Notes under the pieces: generated by a model
Database searches by the model: none
What the model saw: only the letters and a program-made list of their open reading frames with translations
Told to the model about the DNA's origin: nothing
DNA from: Clostridium sp.
Lineage (GTDB): Bacteria > Bacillota > Clostridia > Clostridiales > Clostridiaceae
Length of the DNA stretch: 64,000 bases
NCBI RefSeq assembly: GCF_016650035.1
Contig: NZ_JAENWM010000001.1
Span: 62,001-126,000 of the forward strand
Direction: 5' to 3'
Translations under genes and position numbers: made by a program
Shown: piece after piece, positions 24,575-33,822 of the stretch
Position numbering within the stretch: position 1 is the first letter of the stretch
Layout: each line of letters opens with the position of its first letter

Positions 24575-25693
24575 ATGAATTTTAAAGACACCTTGCAAAG
24601 CGTTGAGCTTGTTATAGAAACGAATGAAGTACCTCTAATTGTAGGGGAAAGCGGTATAGGAAAAACTGCATTAGCTAAAGAACTTGCTGAAAAGAAAGGC
24701 TGGAGCCTAGTTATAATAGATGGAAATCTTTTGAAAGAAGGAGAAATAGGCGGACTTCCGACAGTTGAGGACTATAGTTTTAAAAATGTTACAGGACAGG
24801 TTACTACTAAGAAAAGCACTGTTTATGCCATTCACACAAAATTACAGGAAATAGATAGTTTAATACATGAGGGCAAAGAGGTGCTCTTATTTATTGATGA
24901 AATAAACCGTTGTGAGCATACGGTGCAGCAGGAACTTATGAATCTTATATTAAATAGAAATATTAATGGCTACAAGCTGGATAATAAAGTGAAAATTGCA
25001 GCTGCCATGAACCCATCTAGTAAGTATGGAGAAGATGTTGATTATCAAGTAGTTGATATGGATGCAGCACAAGAAAATAGATTTGTTTGGCTATATATGG
25101 AAAGTGATTCGAAATCATGGCTGACCTGGGCTACCCAGAATAATCTAGAGGGAAAAGTTGTAGAGTTTATATCTACTTTCCCAGAATATTTACATAGTAC
25201 AGAAAAGGAAGAGCAATTAAAAGCAACTCCTAGGAGCTTTGAACGGGTTTCTAAGAGTTATAAGATTTATAAGAAAAATAAAGATACAATTCCTAAAAGA
25301 GTATTTTTAAACATATTAAAAGGTAATTTAGGCAGTAGAATAGCTCATGAGTTTTTGGCATTTTCACAGGAGAATAATAAACCACTTATTTCTTATGAAG
25401 AGGTATTCGCTTTTGAAGAGTTGTCACAAGATGTAAGAGAAAAGATTAAAACAGAAAGTCATACTAGATTATATTTGATTGCAAAGAATATTTTGAGTGC
25501 AATGGAAAATAAAGAGCTTTTAAGTTTTGATATAAAAAGGTTTGTAGAATTTCTAGAGATCTATCCTGTGGACTTAGGGGTAGGTATTATGCAGGATATT
25601 AAAGAAATCCATAAGAAAGTTTATAAATTATGTATAGAAAATGAGGCTTTTGTTGAAATGTATTTTAAGTCTTACAATGAAATTAAAGGCTAG
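24575..25693 (+). CDS. MoxR-type AAA+ ATPase
   Basis: This AAA+ ATPase of 372 residues has Walker A VGESGIGKTALAKELAEKKG (near residues 23-31), Walker B VLLFIDEINRC, sensor 1 KIAAAMNPSSKYGED and a C-terminal helical lid (ATPRSFERVSKSYKIY). The pairing with a VWA-like protein is characteristic of MoxR/VWA chaperone modules, in which the ATPase remodels or activates a target protein. It sits between the repeat protein and the HExxH/VWA-like gene with 13- and 8-base gaps, a tight three-gene operon. The start at 24575 follows AGAGGAG. Confidence 0.9.
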   Translation: MNFKDTLQSVELVIETNEVPLIVGESGIGKTALAKELAEKKGWSLVIIDGNLLKEGEIGGLPTVEDYSFKNVTGQVTTKKSTVYAIHTKLQEIDSLIHEGKEVLLFIDEINRCEHTVQQELMNLILNRNINGYKLDNKVKIAAAMNPSSKYGEDVDYQVVDMDAAQENRFVWLYMESDSKSWLTWATQNNLEGKVVEFISTFPEYLHSTEKEEQLKATPRSFERVSKSYKIYKKNKDTIPKRVFLNILKGNLGSRIAHEFLAFSQENNKPLISYEEVFAFEELSQDVREKIKTESHTRLYLIAKNILSAMENKELLSFDIKRFVEFLEIYPVDLGVGIMQDIKEIHKKVYKLCIENEAFVEMYFKSYNEIKG

Positions 25694-25701
25694 GTGGAAT
25701 C

Positions 25702-27066
25702 GTGGGAAAAAAATTTGAAATTCTCAAAAATACGCTTTATGATGAAATCTCTAATGTGAAAACAATTGAAGATATGCCAAAGAATTTTACAGAAGATTTA
25801 TTTAAACTCCTAGAACAAGTGAATTTTATGCTCATAGAGGATAATGAAAATTTTTATGGCTATTTTTTGCTTCAGATGTCTAAGGAAATAAAGTATGATA
25901 TAACATCGCCTACAGCTGTTAACTTTAAGCTATCTAGGTATGTGATCTACTTTAATCCCTATATATTTTTAAATCTTACTTTGGATCAGATGAAAAGCAC
26001 TATAAAACATGAGATTTATCACATATTATCATTTCATTTAAATCGTGCAAAGAGTCTTAAAACAAAATATAGTAACTTGGCTATTAATATGGCAATGGAT
26101 ATAGTTGTGAATCAGCATTTAGATTATCTTCCACCTTATGCTATAACTTTGGCTGGAATAAACCATAAGTATAGCTTAAAGTTAGAGCCTTATATGACTA
26201 TGGAGTATTATGCGGATGTAATTCAAGCAGCACTAAATCTACTCTCGGAAAAAGATGAAAGTGAAGTGGATGAATCTAAAGTTCTTAATATAGAAAAAGA
26301 ATATGATGTTTCAAGTACTCATGATTTGTGGGAAGAGTCTACGGAGATAGATGATGCTACTCTTAAAGATTTTACTAAGGAATTAGTGGCAACCTCAGAA
26401 AAGGGTTCTGTTCCTCTTTCTTTGCAGGGTATTCTTAATGAATTAAAGAGTAAGAAAGGTGAAATTCCTTGGAATATGTATTTGAAAAAATTAATGGGAA
26501 CATTAGAAGGTGACAGAAAAAAGACTATTACACGTAGGAGTAGACGTCAACCTAATAGATTAGATTTAAGAGGTGAACTTAGGGGTCATATAGCTAAAAT
26601 TACCATTGCTATAGATATAAGCGGTAGCATAAGTGATGAGGAATTTTATGGAGCAATAAAGGAAGTTTTTAATATTGTAAAAACTTATAAGCATGAAATA
26701 ACACTTATTGAATGTGATACAGAAATAAGGCAATCATATAAAGTGAAATCTGCGAATACTATAAGGGAGCGTAGCATTACCGGTGGTGGGACAAAGTTTA
26801 CACCGGTGGTTCAGTATGTAAATAACACTGATACAAATATACTAATATATTTTACAGATGGAAAGGGTGAAGAAACCTTAGGCGTAATGCCAAAAGGTTA
26901 TAAAGTATTGTGGGTTATATCAGGCCGTGGCGATAAACTTTCATTAATTGAGCCTGTTGGGACTTTAAAAAAATTAAAACCAGTAGAAGTAGAAGATGAA
27001 ACAGAGGAAAGATTGGATGTAATGGTGGATGGATTTTCTGGGAATAATCATGAACCAATAATCTAG
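25702..27066 (+). CDS. DUF2201-type putative metallopeptidase with VWA-like domain
   Basis: This 454-residue protein has an N-terminal peptidase-like domain with the zinc motif HEIYHILSFH (HExxH, near residue 110) and nearby MAMDIVVNQHL. A linker is followed by a C-terminal VWA-like domain starting ITIAIDISGSISDEEF, a MIDAS-like DxSGS motif near residue 305. Later come GGTKFTPVV and YFTDGKGE. This matches VWA-like/DUF2201 proteins encoded next to MoxR ATPases. It starts at GTG 25702. The activity and target are not established. The module may act in protein quality control or biological conflict. Confidence 0.87.
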   Translation: MGKKFEILKNTLYDEISNVKTIEDMPKNFTEDLFKLLEQVNFMLIEDNENFYGYFLLQMSKEIKYDITSPTAVNFKLSRYVIYFNPYIFLNLTLDQMKSTIKHEIYHILSFHLNRAKSLKTKYSNLAINMAMDIVVNQHLDYLPPYAITLAGINHKYSLKLEPYMTMEYYADVIQAALNLLSEKDESEVDESKVLNIEKEYDVSSTHDLWEESTEIDDATLKDFTKELVATSEKGSVPLSLQGILNELKSKKGEIPWNMYLKKLMGTLEGDRKKTITRRSRRQPNRLDLRGELRGHIAKITIAIDISGSISDEEFYGAIKEVFNIVKTYKHEITLIECDTEIRQSYKVKSANTIRERSITGGGTKFTPVVQYVNNTDTNILIYFTDGKGEETLGVMPKGYKVLWVISGRGDKLSLIEPVGTLKKLKPVEVEDETEERLDVMVDGFSGNNHEPII

Positions 27067-27100
27067 GGAAGGAAGTATGAGAAAAGAGAAAGAACTTGTT

Positions 27101-27224
27101 GCTCACACTCAGCATCCTGCTTCGGGTTCGCTAGCCTGTCCTCTGGGGGACATAACAATTATTAATTGTTATGCATCCTGTCAGGCTCACGAGAATTTTA
27201 CATTCGCAAAACAAGAATTACTAA
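27101..27224. repeat. Dispersed repeat element R3 (shares a 38-bp core with R4)
   Basis: A 38-bp core (27101-27138, containing ATCCTGCTTCGGGTTCGC) matches 33907-33944 at 30 of 38 positions. It is followed by a long imperfect hairpin centred on AACAATT-ATT-AATTGTT, closed by AGCCTG/CAGGCT. GAGAATTTTACATTCGCAAAA at 27191 matches the complement of the R4 flank. No ORF lies in the 27067-27534 gap. Confidence 0.65.
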
Positions 27225-27329
27225 ATCAAATTTAATAGTGTTATCGTTTCTTATTGCAAGTCACTTCGTAGAAATTCATACTTAATAACAGTATAAGAAA
27301 AAAACGAACTAGAAATTCGATAGTTTATT

Positions 27330-27372
27330 AAAGATGATACTTTATGATTGATTATAAAGTATCATCTTTTTA
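27330..27372 (+). terminator. Rho-independent terminator before truA
   Basis: AAAGATGATACTTTAT and ATAAAGTATCATCTTT form a perfect 16-bp stem followed by TTT. It probably ends the MoxR operon transcript beyond the repeat. Confidence 0.75.
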
Positions 27373-27430
27373 GGTGTTGAATGTAGGCACTTATATATTA
27401 AAAAAAACATTTTATGATTTTTAAATTAAT

Positions 27431-27457
27431 AGTTAAATATAATAGCTATATTTAACT
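27431..27457. promoter_or_regulatory. Palindrome upstream of truA
   Basis: AGTTAAATATA and TATATTTAACT are perfect 11-bp arms around ATAGC, about 80 bases before truA. No T-run follows. It could be an operator or a mRNA hairpin. Confidence 0.4.
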
Positions 27458-27534
27458 AGGAAAGATATAATTAAAGTGTTCATTGGGTATAATTACACTA
27501 TGAATAATCAAATGAGTAAGAGGCGGATATATAT

Positions 27535-28272
27535 ATGAGAAATATAAAGATGATATTAGAATATGATGGAAGTAGATATAAAGGGTACCAAAAGCAAGCG
27601 GATAACGAGCTAACTGTGGAAGGCAAAATAGAAAGTGTTTTGTCTAAAATGGTAGGAGAAACAGTTCAGGTCTCAGGTTGTGAAAGAACTGATGTAGGAG
27701 TTCATGCTGAAAATTACATGGCAAACTTTCATACTAATTGTGATTTAAGTATAGAAGCTATGCTAGACTTCTTACATGAATTTTTACCACGGGATATAGT
27801 GGCAAAATCTATGGAAGAAGCAAGTGAGAAATTTCATGCAGCATATAACATAAAATCAAAAACTTATGTGTACAAAATAAATAACAATGAACTAAGAAAT
27901 CCATTCAATAGAAAATATGTTTATCACAGTGAGGACAAACTTAATATCGATGAAATGAGAATTGCAGCAGAGGCTTTAGTTGGATGTCATGACTTTCAAG
28001 GATTTGCTACTGTAACAGATAATACTAAATCCACTACGGAAACTATTAATTATATAAATATAGTAGAAAAGAATGGTGTGATTGAAATAGAAATTAATGC
28101 AAATGATTTTTTATGGAATATGGTAAGAATTGTTATAGCAAGCCTTTTAGATATAGGTGAAGGAAAGCTTATGGTAGAGGATATAGAAACACTTCTAACT
28201 GAAAAAACAGAGTCTAAATATACTTTGATGGCTAAAACAAAAGGGATAGCTTTAAGGAACGTTGAATATTAA
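27535..28272 (+). CDS. truA: tRNA pseudouridine(38-40) synthase TruA
   Basis: This 245-residue cytoplasmic enzyme modifies uridines 38-40 in the tRNA anticodon arm. Motifs are LEYDGSRYKGYQKQ, the catalytic Asp in CERTDVGVHAENYMANFHT (near residue 53) and DFLWNMVRIVIASLLDIGEG near the C-terminus. The length is as expected for the family. It is preceded by an intergenic repeat region and followed by a terminator shared with the convergent DUF362 gene, so it is monocistronic here, away from the ribosomal-protein cluster where truA often lies. Confidence 0.94.
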   Translation: MRNIKMILEYDGSRYKGYQKQADNELTVEGKIESVLSKMVGETVQVSGCERTDVGVHAENYMANFHTNCDLSIEAMLDFLHEFLPRDIVAKSMEEASEKFHAAYNIKSKTYVYKINNNELRNPFNRKYVYHSEDKLNIDEMRIAAEALVGCHDFQGFATVTDNTKSTTETINYINIVEKNGVIEIEINANDFLWNMVRIVIASLLDIGEGKLMVEDIETLLTEKTESKYTLMAKTKGIALRNVEY

Positions 28273-28307
28273 GAAGAAAGTGATATCAGTATCACTTTCT
28301 TCTTTTT
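28272..28307. terminator. Bidirectional terminator between truA and the DUF362 gene
   Basis: AAGAAAGTGATA and TATCACTTTCTT pair around TCAG, followed by CTTTTTG on the plus strand. Confidence 0.75.
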
Positions 28308-28328
28308 GTTAGTTTTATAGCATTTTTT

Positions 28329-29441
28329 TTAGTTAACTATTACTAATTCATATTCATCAGTACCAATGCCAATAGCTTTTGCATGGTCTAGTCCTACTTT
28401 CCAATTTGTATCTGGATGTATATGAGAAAATTTATCTTGTCCTTCATGATAATGTCTATCTGAAAGTTCAGTTGAATTTAATGCAGTTGCACTGTTAACC
28501 ATATCAACACAAGCTTTATCTAAGGCTACTGGGTCAAAGGAAGCAGCCATACCTATATCTGGAATGATTGCCACGTCATTTTCTGGTGAACAATCACAAT
28601 TAGGGGAAACGTTCATAATAAAACTAATATGAAAATTAGGCTTATCTTTGATAACGGCATAGGTATATTCTGCAATCTTTTCATTGGCACTATCAGCAGA
28701 TTCATTCCACTTTATTGTTGCTGATCCAAAACGGCATACGGCAACACATTGACCACAGCCTACACATTTATCGTAATCTATAGTTGCTTTTTTATTTTCA
28801 TCAAAGGTAATTGCTTCATGTAGGCAATTTTTTATGCAGACTCCACAGCTTACACATTTATTATGTTTCATAAATGGCTTTGAAGCAGAATGCATTTCGA
28901 GCTTGCCTCCTACTGAACCTGAGCCCATACCTAAATTCTTTAAGGTACCACCAAAGCCAGTCATTTCATGACCTTTAAAGTGAGTCATAGAAATAACTAT
29001 ATCAGAATCAGCAATTGCTGAACCTATTTTAGCAGTTTTACAATGTTTTTGATTTATTGGAATTTCCCTGTAATCTCCACCCTTTAAACCATCGGCTATA
29101 ATTAAATTACAACCTACAGAAATTGGGTTAAAACCATTTTCCATAGCTGCTTCGATATGGTCTACAGCATTATGTCTTCTTCCAGAGTATAAAGTGTTTG
29201 CATCGGTGAGGAAAGGTTTGCCACCAAGCTCTTTTATAAGCTTCACAATTGTAGCAGCATAATTTGGTCTTATGTAGGAAAGATTTCCTGGTTCGCCAAA
29301 ATGGATTTTTATAGCTACAAATTGATCAGTAAAATCTATGTTTTTAATACCAGCCTCTACTACAAGTTTTTGAAGCTTATCGAGTAGACTGTGACCTGGC
29401 TTTGTTCTTAAGTTTGTAAAATATACTTTTGATTTTTTCAT
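28329..29441 (-). CDS. DUF362 domain protein with two 4Fe-4S ferredoxin motifs
   Basis: This 370-residue iron-sulfur protein has a DUF362 domain at residues 1 to about 185 (VAIKIHFGEPGNLSYIRPNY, VVISMTHFKGHEMTGFGGTLKNLGMG). Two consecutive ferredoxin-type clusters follow (CVSCGVCIKNC and CVGCGQCVAVCRFG, residues about 200-240). The C-terminal part includes NVSPNCDCSPEND and IPDIGMAASFDPVALDKACVD. Such proteins are widespread in anaerobes and are annotated as ferredoxins of unknown partner. Electron transfer or corrinoid-reductive-activator-like roles are possible. A GGAGG-type ribosome site precedes ATG 29441 on the minus strand. Confidence 0.88.
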   Translation of the reverse strand: MKKSKVYFTNLRTKPGHSLLDKLQKLVVEAGIKNIDFTDQFVAIKIHFGEPGNLSYIRPNYAATIVKLIKELGGKPFLTDANTLYSGRRHNAVDHIEAAMENGFNPISVGCNLIIADGLKGGDYREIPINQKHCKTAKIGSAIADSDIVISMTHFKGHEMTGFGGTLKNLGMGSGSVGGKLEMHSASKPFMKHNKCVSCGVCIKNCLHEAITFDENKKATIDYDKCVGCGQCVAVCRFGSATIKWNESADSANEKIAEYTYAVIKDKPNFHISFIMNVSPNCDCSPENDVAIIPDIGMAASFDPVALDKACVDMVNSATALNSTELSDRHYHEGQDKFSHIHPDTNWKVGLDHAKAIGIGTDEYELVIVN

Positions 29442-29607
29442 TAGCTTACCTCCAATAATTTTTATCTGTTTATTAACTAGTTCTAATATTATAACATATT
29501 GGCATAAATTTTTCCTAGTTTATAATGCAAAATTAGCATAAAAGAAAATACGTGTATATGTAGTCTGTTAATAAAATGTATAGCTATTTAAACATAATGT
29601 ATGCATA

Positions 29608-29633
29608 AAGAGCTGTGAATAAACACAGCTCTT
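29608..29633 (-). terminator. Possible terminator after the tandem P-loop ATPase gene
   Basis: AAGAGCTGTG and CACAGCTCTT form a perfect 10-bp stem with a 6-base loop, 6 bases past the stop. No clear T-run follows on the minus strand, so its efficiency is uncertain. Confidence 0.45.
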
Positions 29634-29639
29634 AAAAAT

Positions 29640-30749
29640 TTATCTGTTATTTAAATAATCTTTTTCGTATCCGTCAATCTTTTTAATGATTTTTGCGTAC
29701 ACATTATCTAATTTAGAAAAATCCATATTTGGTATAAAAAAAGTTTCAAGTTCATCATGTAGACCTTTAGCTTCTTTTATTGTCGCTAAACCTTTGTTTA
29801 ATAGAGTGTAAAATTCAGTTTCATCATACTGAGTTTCAACTTTGTTCGTTTGAATAGTGTTAGGGTTTAAATAGTTCTTCATGTCAATTATTGTACCGGG
29901 TAAATCTAATTTATTTATTTCGTTAGAAGTTAAAATGGCAACATTTAAATCAGGAATTAATACATGCTCAATTTTTTCAGGAATTAGGGGCGTATGAAAA
30001 ATTTCTACATAGAATCCTCTCTTTAAGGCTTCATCAGATAAGAATTGTAATACATTTGTCTTACCAGTACCTGGACCACCTTTTAATACGTAAATGTTTT
30101 TATAGTCTGAGGATAGGTTTTCAATGTATGTGATAATACCATTAGGGGTAAAAGCTGTAGCAAATAAATGCCTATCAAAACCTATATTAGATGGTGAGGT
30201 AGTAAATAATGATTGTTTTAGACTTTCTTTTAATAGGTTTAATTTATTAATGTCTAAGGCTTCATGGTTATAGGTATACCAATCATCATAAACTAATTTG
30301 GCAGCACCGAAAAACCGATAGGCTCTTTTAAAAGTTTTGCCTACTGTTTTATTTATGTGGATTATTTTTTGCCTATATATCTTAAAACCTTCCTCATTCC
30401 AACAATCTCCCAGGTTTAGAATTTCATCTACTGCACCTGGGTTTTTAGGGTCAACTACATGTGGAGAGGTCCCATCAAGTATTGCAAAGTTAAGCCCTTT
30501 AATAACTAGACCATCTAGTGAGTTATTATCAGAAGAGCAGTGATGGTATTCTATGTTGTAGCCTTTTTCATTAAAGTATACACCGATTTTTTTCATTAAG
30601 GATGACTTGCCAGTACCGGGTCCGCCCTTTATGCATATTATTCTTCGTGCTTCATCCTGACTTATTATATAGCTATAGAAGGAATGGAAGCCTCTTGAAG
30701 TATTACCACCAGGGAAAATATTTTTTATAGTACCTTTAATAAATATCAC
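29640..30749 (-). CDS. Tandem P-loop ATPase of unknown function
   Basis: This 369-residue protein contains two copies of a P-loop NTPase half. The first Walker A is GGPGTGKSSLMKKIG (near residue 43) and the second is GGPGTGKTNVLQFLSDEA (near residue 224). Both are followed by comparable segments (YNIEYHHCSSDNNSLDGLVI versus FYVEIFHTPLIPEKIEHVLI), so it arose by internal duplication. It resembles an uncharacterised clostridial/Bacillus ATPase family of about 370 residues. There is no membrane segment. It is transcribed toward the DUF362 gene but separated by 198 bases and a hairpin. No substrate is evident. Confidence 0.75.
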   Translation of the reverse strand: MIFIKGTIKNIFPGGNTSRGFHSFYSYIISQDEARRIICIKGGPGTGKSSLMKKIGVYFNEKGYNIEYHHCSSDNNSLDGLVIKGLNFAILDGTSPHVVDPKNPGAVDEILNLGDCWNEEGFKIYRQKIIHINKTVGKTFKRAYRFFGAAKLVYDDWYTYNHEALDINKLNLLKESLKQSLFTTSPSNIGFDRHLFATAFTPNGIITYIENLSSDYKNIYVLKGGPGTGKTNVLQFLSDEALKRGFYVEIFHTPLIPEKIEHVLIPDLNVAILTSNEINKLDLPGTIIDMKNYLNPNTIQTNKVETQYDETEFYTLLNKGLATIKEAKGLHDELETFFIPNMDFSKLDNVYAKIIKKIDGYEKDYLNNR

Positions 30750-30880
30750 ACTCCATATAATTATATCAATATATAATATTCATACATAGTTCAATTGGAT
30801 AGTATTAAATTAAAATTATTCTAGCAAGTGAATTATTATTAGTAAAAACATTATATTATAGCAAAGGATATAATAGGTAC

Positions 30881-30909
30881 TTGTGTTTATAATCATACTG
30901 TGATAAAAT
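30881..30909 (+). promoter_or_regulatory. Promoter of the lysC-lysA operon
   Basis: TTGTGT at 30881-30886 and TAAAAT at 30904-30909 are separated by 17 bases and lie about 20 bases before the lysine riboswitch aptamer. Confidence 0.55.
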
Positions 30910-30930
30910 AAAAATTAATTTAAAAGATAA

Positions 30931-31168
30931 ACTACCTAGGGTAGAGGTGCTGTATCTAAGAGTACTTATTTGGAGCTGACAGGCTAAGATGAATAAGAAA
31001 AGGAGATTCGGCCGAAGAAAATATATGTAAAGATATTTTCTGGGTATGCATATAATATGTGTATACTTGTCACTGATTTTTAGTGGAGAGCTACAAGGTA
31101 CACGAAGTTTGTATAAAAACATGTATTTTTATACAGCAAGGGTGTTCCTTTGCTGTATTTATTTTTTT
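30931..31168 (+). promoter_or_regulatory. Lysine riboswitch (L-box) with transcription terminator
   Basis: The aptamer shows the conserved lysine-riboswitch string of elements: GTAGAGGTGC, AGTACTTATTTGGAGCTGAC, AGGCTAAGATGAATAAG, GGCCGAAG, CTGGGTATGC, GTCACTGA and TAGTGGAGAGCTAC. Downstream, GTATAAAAA...TTTTTATAC (31111-31134) competes with a terminator stem (ACAGCAA/TTGCTGT, 31133-31156) followed by an ATTTATTTTTTTT tract. High lysine should favour termination before lysC. The layout and sequence are diagnostic of the family. Confidence 0.93.
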
Positions 31169-31288
31169 TGGAAACAATGTGGAAATATTTGTAGAAGTAA
31201 TTCTAGAATTATTAGCAGTTTATTTAATAAGTAAAATTAATCAGTGTATAAGTTAGGCGCACTAGATATTGATCGGAGTGGATATGTT

Positions 31289-32488
31289 ATGGCAGTAGTT
31301 GTTCAAAAATATGGTGGTTCTTCTTTAGGAACTACGGAAAAAATCAAAAGTATTGCGCAAGGTATAGTGAATAGAAAAAATCAAAATACAGATTTAGTTA
31401 TAGTGGTATCTGCTATGGGCGACACTACAGATGATTTATTATTACTATCAAAAAATATTACAGAAGAACCAGATAAGAGGGAATTGGATGCATTATTATC
31501 AACAGGAGAAATAATTTCAAGTGCACTTTTAGCTATGGCAATTAAGAGTCTTGGCTATGATGCCATAAGTTACACTGCACATCAAATTGGGATTCAAACT
31601 AGTGGACAATATGGTAAAGCATTAATTAAAGACATTCAGGATAAGAAGATTAAAAAAAGCTTGAAAGAAGGCAAGGTTATAATAGTTGCTGGGTTTCAAG
31701 GGATAAATGGAGATGGTGATGTCACCACACTAGGCAGAGGTGGTTCGGATACCACTGCCGTAGCATTGGCAGTGAAGCTAGAAGGTAGCTGTGAAATATA
31801 TACGGATGTTGATGGAATATATAGTGTGGACCCTAGAGCATACAGTGCGGCTAAGAAATTAGATGAAATAGAGTATGAAGAGATGTTAGAACTCGCAAGT
31901 TTGGGAGCTCAGGTAATGCATTCAAGATCTATAGAGCTTGCTCAAAAATATGGAATAACTATATATGTAGGCCGTAGTAATAGTAATATTATAGGAACAC
32001 TAATTAGGGAGGAAAAAAACGTGAATATGGAAAGGAAACCAGTAACAGGGATGGCGACAAGTGATGAGGATGTGGCGGTAACTCTACAAAATATACCTAA
32101 AGATGTAAATATATTAGCCACTATTTTTGAAAATATAGGATATAAAAGAATTAATATCGATATGATAAGTCAAACCTCTTCTATGGATGGTAAAGTGAAT
32201 GTATCCTTTACAATTCCCAAAGAAAGCTTAAAGGAAAGTTTAAAAATTATAGATGGTTTGATTGTAGATAATAATGTTATAGTTGACGAGGACATAACTA
32301 AATTTTCTATGGTGGGACTTGGAATGAAGACTACATCAGGAGTAGCTGCTAGAATGTTCAGGGTTTTTAATGAAAATAATATAGAAATTAAAATGATTAC
32401 TACTTCAGAAATAAGAATTACTTGTGCTATTAAAACAGAGGACAAATTAAAGGCTATACAGTTTATTGCAAAGGAATTTAATTTATAA
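31289..32488 (+). CDS. lysC: Aspartate kinase (lysine-pathway)
   Basis: This 399-residue monofunctional aspartokinase phosphorylates L-aspartate as the first step to lysine/diaminopimelate. Motifs are VQKYGGSSLGTTEKI at the N-terminus, STGEIISSALLAMA, TTLGRGGSDTTAVALA and YTDVDGIYSVDPR. Two ACT regulatory domains follow (VALTLQ-like start near residue 265, and MVGLGMKTTSGVAARMFRV). The track starts at GTG 31244. ATG 31289 is chosen because GGAGTGG lies upstream and the protein then begins next to the kinase motif. It lies behind a lysine riboswitch and 17 bases before lysA, forming one operon. Confidence 0.95.
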   Translation: MAVVVQKYGGSSLGTTEKIKSIAQGIVNRKNQNTDLVIVVSAMGDTTDDLLLLSKNITEEPDKRELDALLSTGEIISSALLAMAIKSLGYDAISYTAHQIGIQTSGQYGKALIKDIQDKKIKKSLKEGKVIIVAGFQGINGDGDVTTLGRGGSDTTAVALAVKLEGSCEIYTDVDGIYSVDPRAYSAAKKLDEIEYEEMLELASLGAQVMHSRSIELAQKYGITIYVGRSNSNIIGTLIREEKNVNMERKPVTGMATSDEDVAVTLQNIPKDVNILATIFENIGYKRINIDMISQTSSMDGKVNVSFTIPKESLKESLKIIDGLIVDNNVIVDEDITKFSMVGLGMKTTSGVAARMFRVFNENNIEIKMITTSEIRITCAIKTEDKLKAIQFIAKEFNL

Positions 32489-32505
32489 TTAAGAGGGGGG
32501 ATTTT

Positions 32506-33804
32506 ATGAATTTTTTTGGTAATATAAAAGATGATAATAATAAATTGAATATTGCAGGGGTTAGTGCGGTCGCTTTAGCCAAGGAATATGGTACCCCTCT
32601 TTATGTAATGGATGAACAGCTTATCAGAGGTAATTGCAGAAGATTCCATAGTGCTTTTAAGGCTTCCCAAGAGCAAAATAAGATAGCATATGCGGGAAAA
32701 GCATTTCTAACTATAGCCATGTGTGAAATTGTAAAAGAAGAAGGTTTATTTTTAGATGTAGTTTCAGGAGGAGAGTTATATACCGCTTATAAGGCTGATT
32801 TTCCACTGGAAAAGGTATATTTCCATGGTAATAATAAAACTATTGATGAAATTTATATGGCAGTAAAACTTGGAGTAGGAACTTTTGTGGTAGATAATTT
32901 TAAGGAAATTGAACTAGTAAATGAAGCTGCAAAGAAAAAGGGCATTATACAACGGGTTATCCTTAGAATTACTCCAGGAATAGAAGCTCATACTCATGAT
33001 TATATAAAGACAGGACAAATTGATTCTAAGTTTGGATTTACTATATTGAATAATGAGTTAGAAGGGGTTATAACCAATGTTTTTAATCTTTCAAATATAA
33101 AACTTGCAGGACTACACTGTCATATAGGATCTCAAATTTTCGAGTTAGAACCTTATAGAGATGCAGTGGGAATAATGATGTCACTAATTAAAGATATAAA
33201 AGATAAGTTTAGTTACGATATAGAAGAATTGGATTTAGGCGGAGGGTTTGGTGTTTATTATAATCAAGGTGATGAGCCTAAGGAAATAGAGGAATACTGC
33301 AGAGTCATAATTGAGGAAGCTGAAATTAAGTGCAAAGAGTATGGAATAAATCAACCTATTCTTGTAATAGAACCGGGGAGATCAATTGTAGCTAATGCTG
33401 GAATTACCTTGTATACGGTAGGCTCTATAAAGGATATACCTGGAGTTAGGAAGTATGTGGCAGTGGATGGTGGAATGACAGATAATATAAGACCAGCCTT
33501 ATATAATGCAGAATATCAATGCGTACTCGTAAGTAAAATAAATGAACCTTCCATGGAAGTAGTTACTATAGCAGGAAAATGCTGTGAAAGTGGAGATATA
33601 TTAATAGAAGGCGTGAAACTTCCAAAGGTTAATAGTGGAGATATTATGGCGGTACTTTCAACGGGTGCTTATGGATATTCAATGAGTAATAATTATAATA
33701 AAATACCTAAGGCTGCTGTAGTTCTAGTAAGTGAAGGTCACCATAGACTTATATGTAAAAGACAAACTTATAAAGATATGATTAGTAATGAAGTAGGACT
33801 ATAA
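32506..33804 (+). CDS. lysA: Diaminopimelate decarboxylase
   Basis: This 432-residue PLP enzyme converts meso-diaminopimelate to L-lysine in the last pathway step. Features are YVMDEQLIRGNCRRF, the PLP lysine in KIAYAGKAFLTIAM (near residue 65), HGNNKT, GLHCHIGSQIFE, GGGFGVYY, EPGRSIVANAG and the late CESGDIL and GAYGYSM elements. GAGGGGGG precedes ATG 32506. Cotranscription with lysC under the lysine riboswitch makes this a compact lysine-responsive operon. Confidence 0.96.
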   Translation: MNFFGNIKDDNNKLNIAGVSAVALAKEYGTPLYVMDEQLIRGNCRRFHSAFKASQEQNKIAYAGKAFLTIAMCEIVKEEGLFLDVVSGGELYTAYKADFPLEKVYFHGNNKTIDEIYMAVKLGVGTFVVDNFKEIELVNEAAKKKGIIQRVILRITPGIEAHTHDYIKTGQIDSKFGFTILNNELEGVITNVFNLSNIKLAGLHCHIGSQIFELEPYRDAVGIMMSLIKDIKDKFSYDIEELDLGGGFGVYYNQGDEPKEIEEYCRVIIEEAEIKCKEYGINQPILVIEPGRSIVANAGITLYTVGSIKDIPGVRKYVAVDGGMTDNIRPALYNAEYQCVLVSKINEPSMEVVTIAGKCCESGDILIEGVKLPKVNSGDIMAVLSTGAYGYSMSNNYNKIPKAAVVLVSEGHHRLICKRQTYKDMISNEVGL

Positions 33805-33822
33805 ATAATATCGTATGAAATT

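Noticed and set aside
30337-30543. 68-residue plus-strand ORF
   Set aside because: It is antisense within the tandem P-loop ATPase gene and has a Ser/Pro-rich shadow composition.
31046-31234. 62-residue ORF inside the lysine riboswitch leader
   Set aside because: It is formed from the aptamer and terminator sequence, and its codons show no protein-like pattern or ribosome site.
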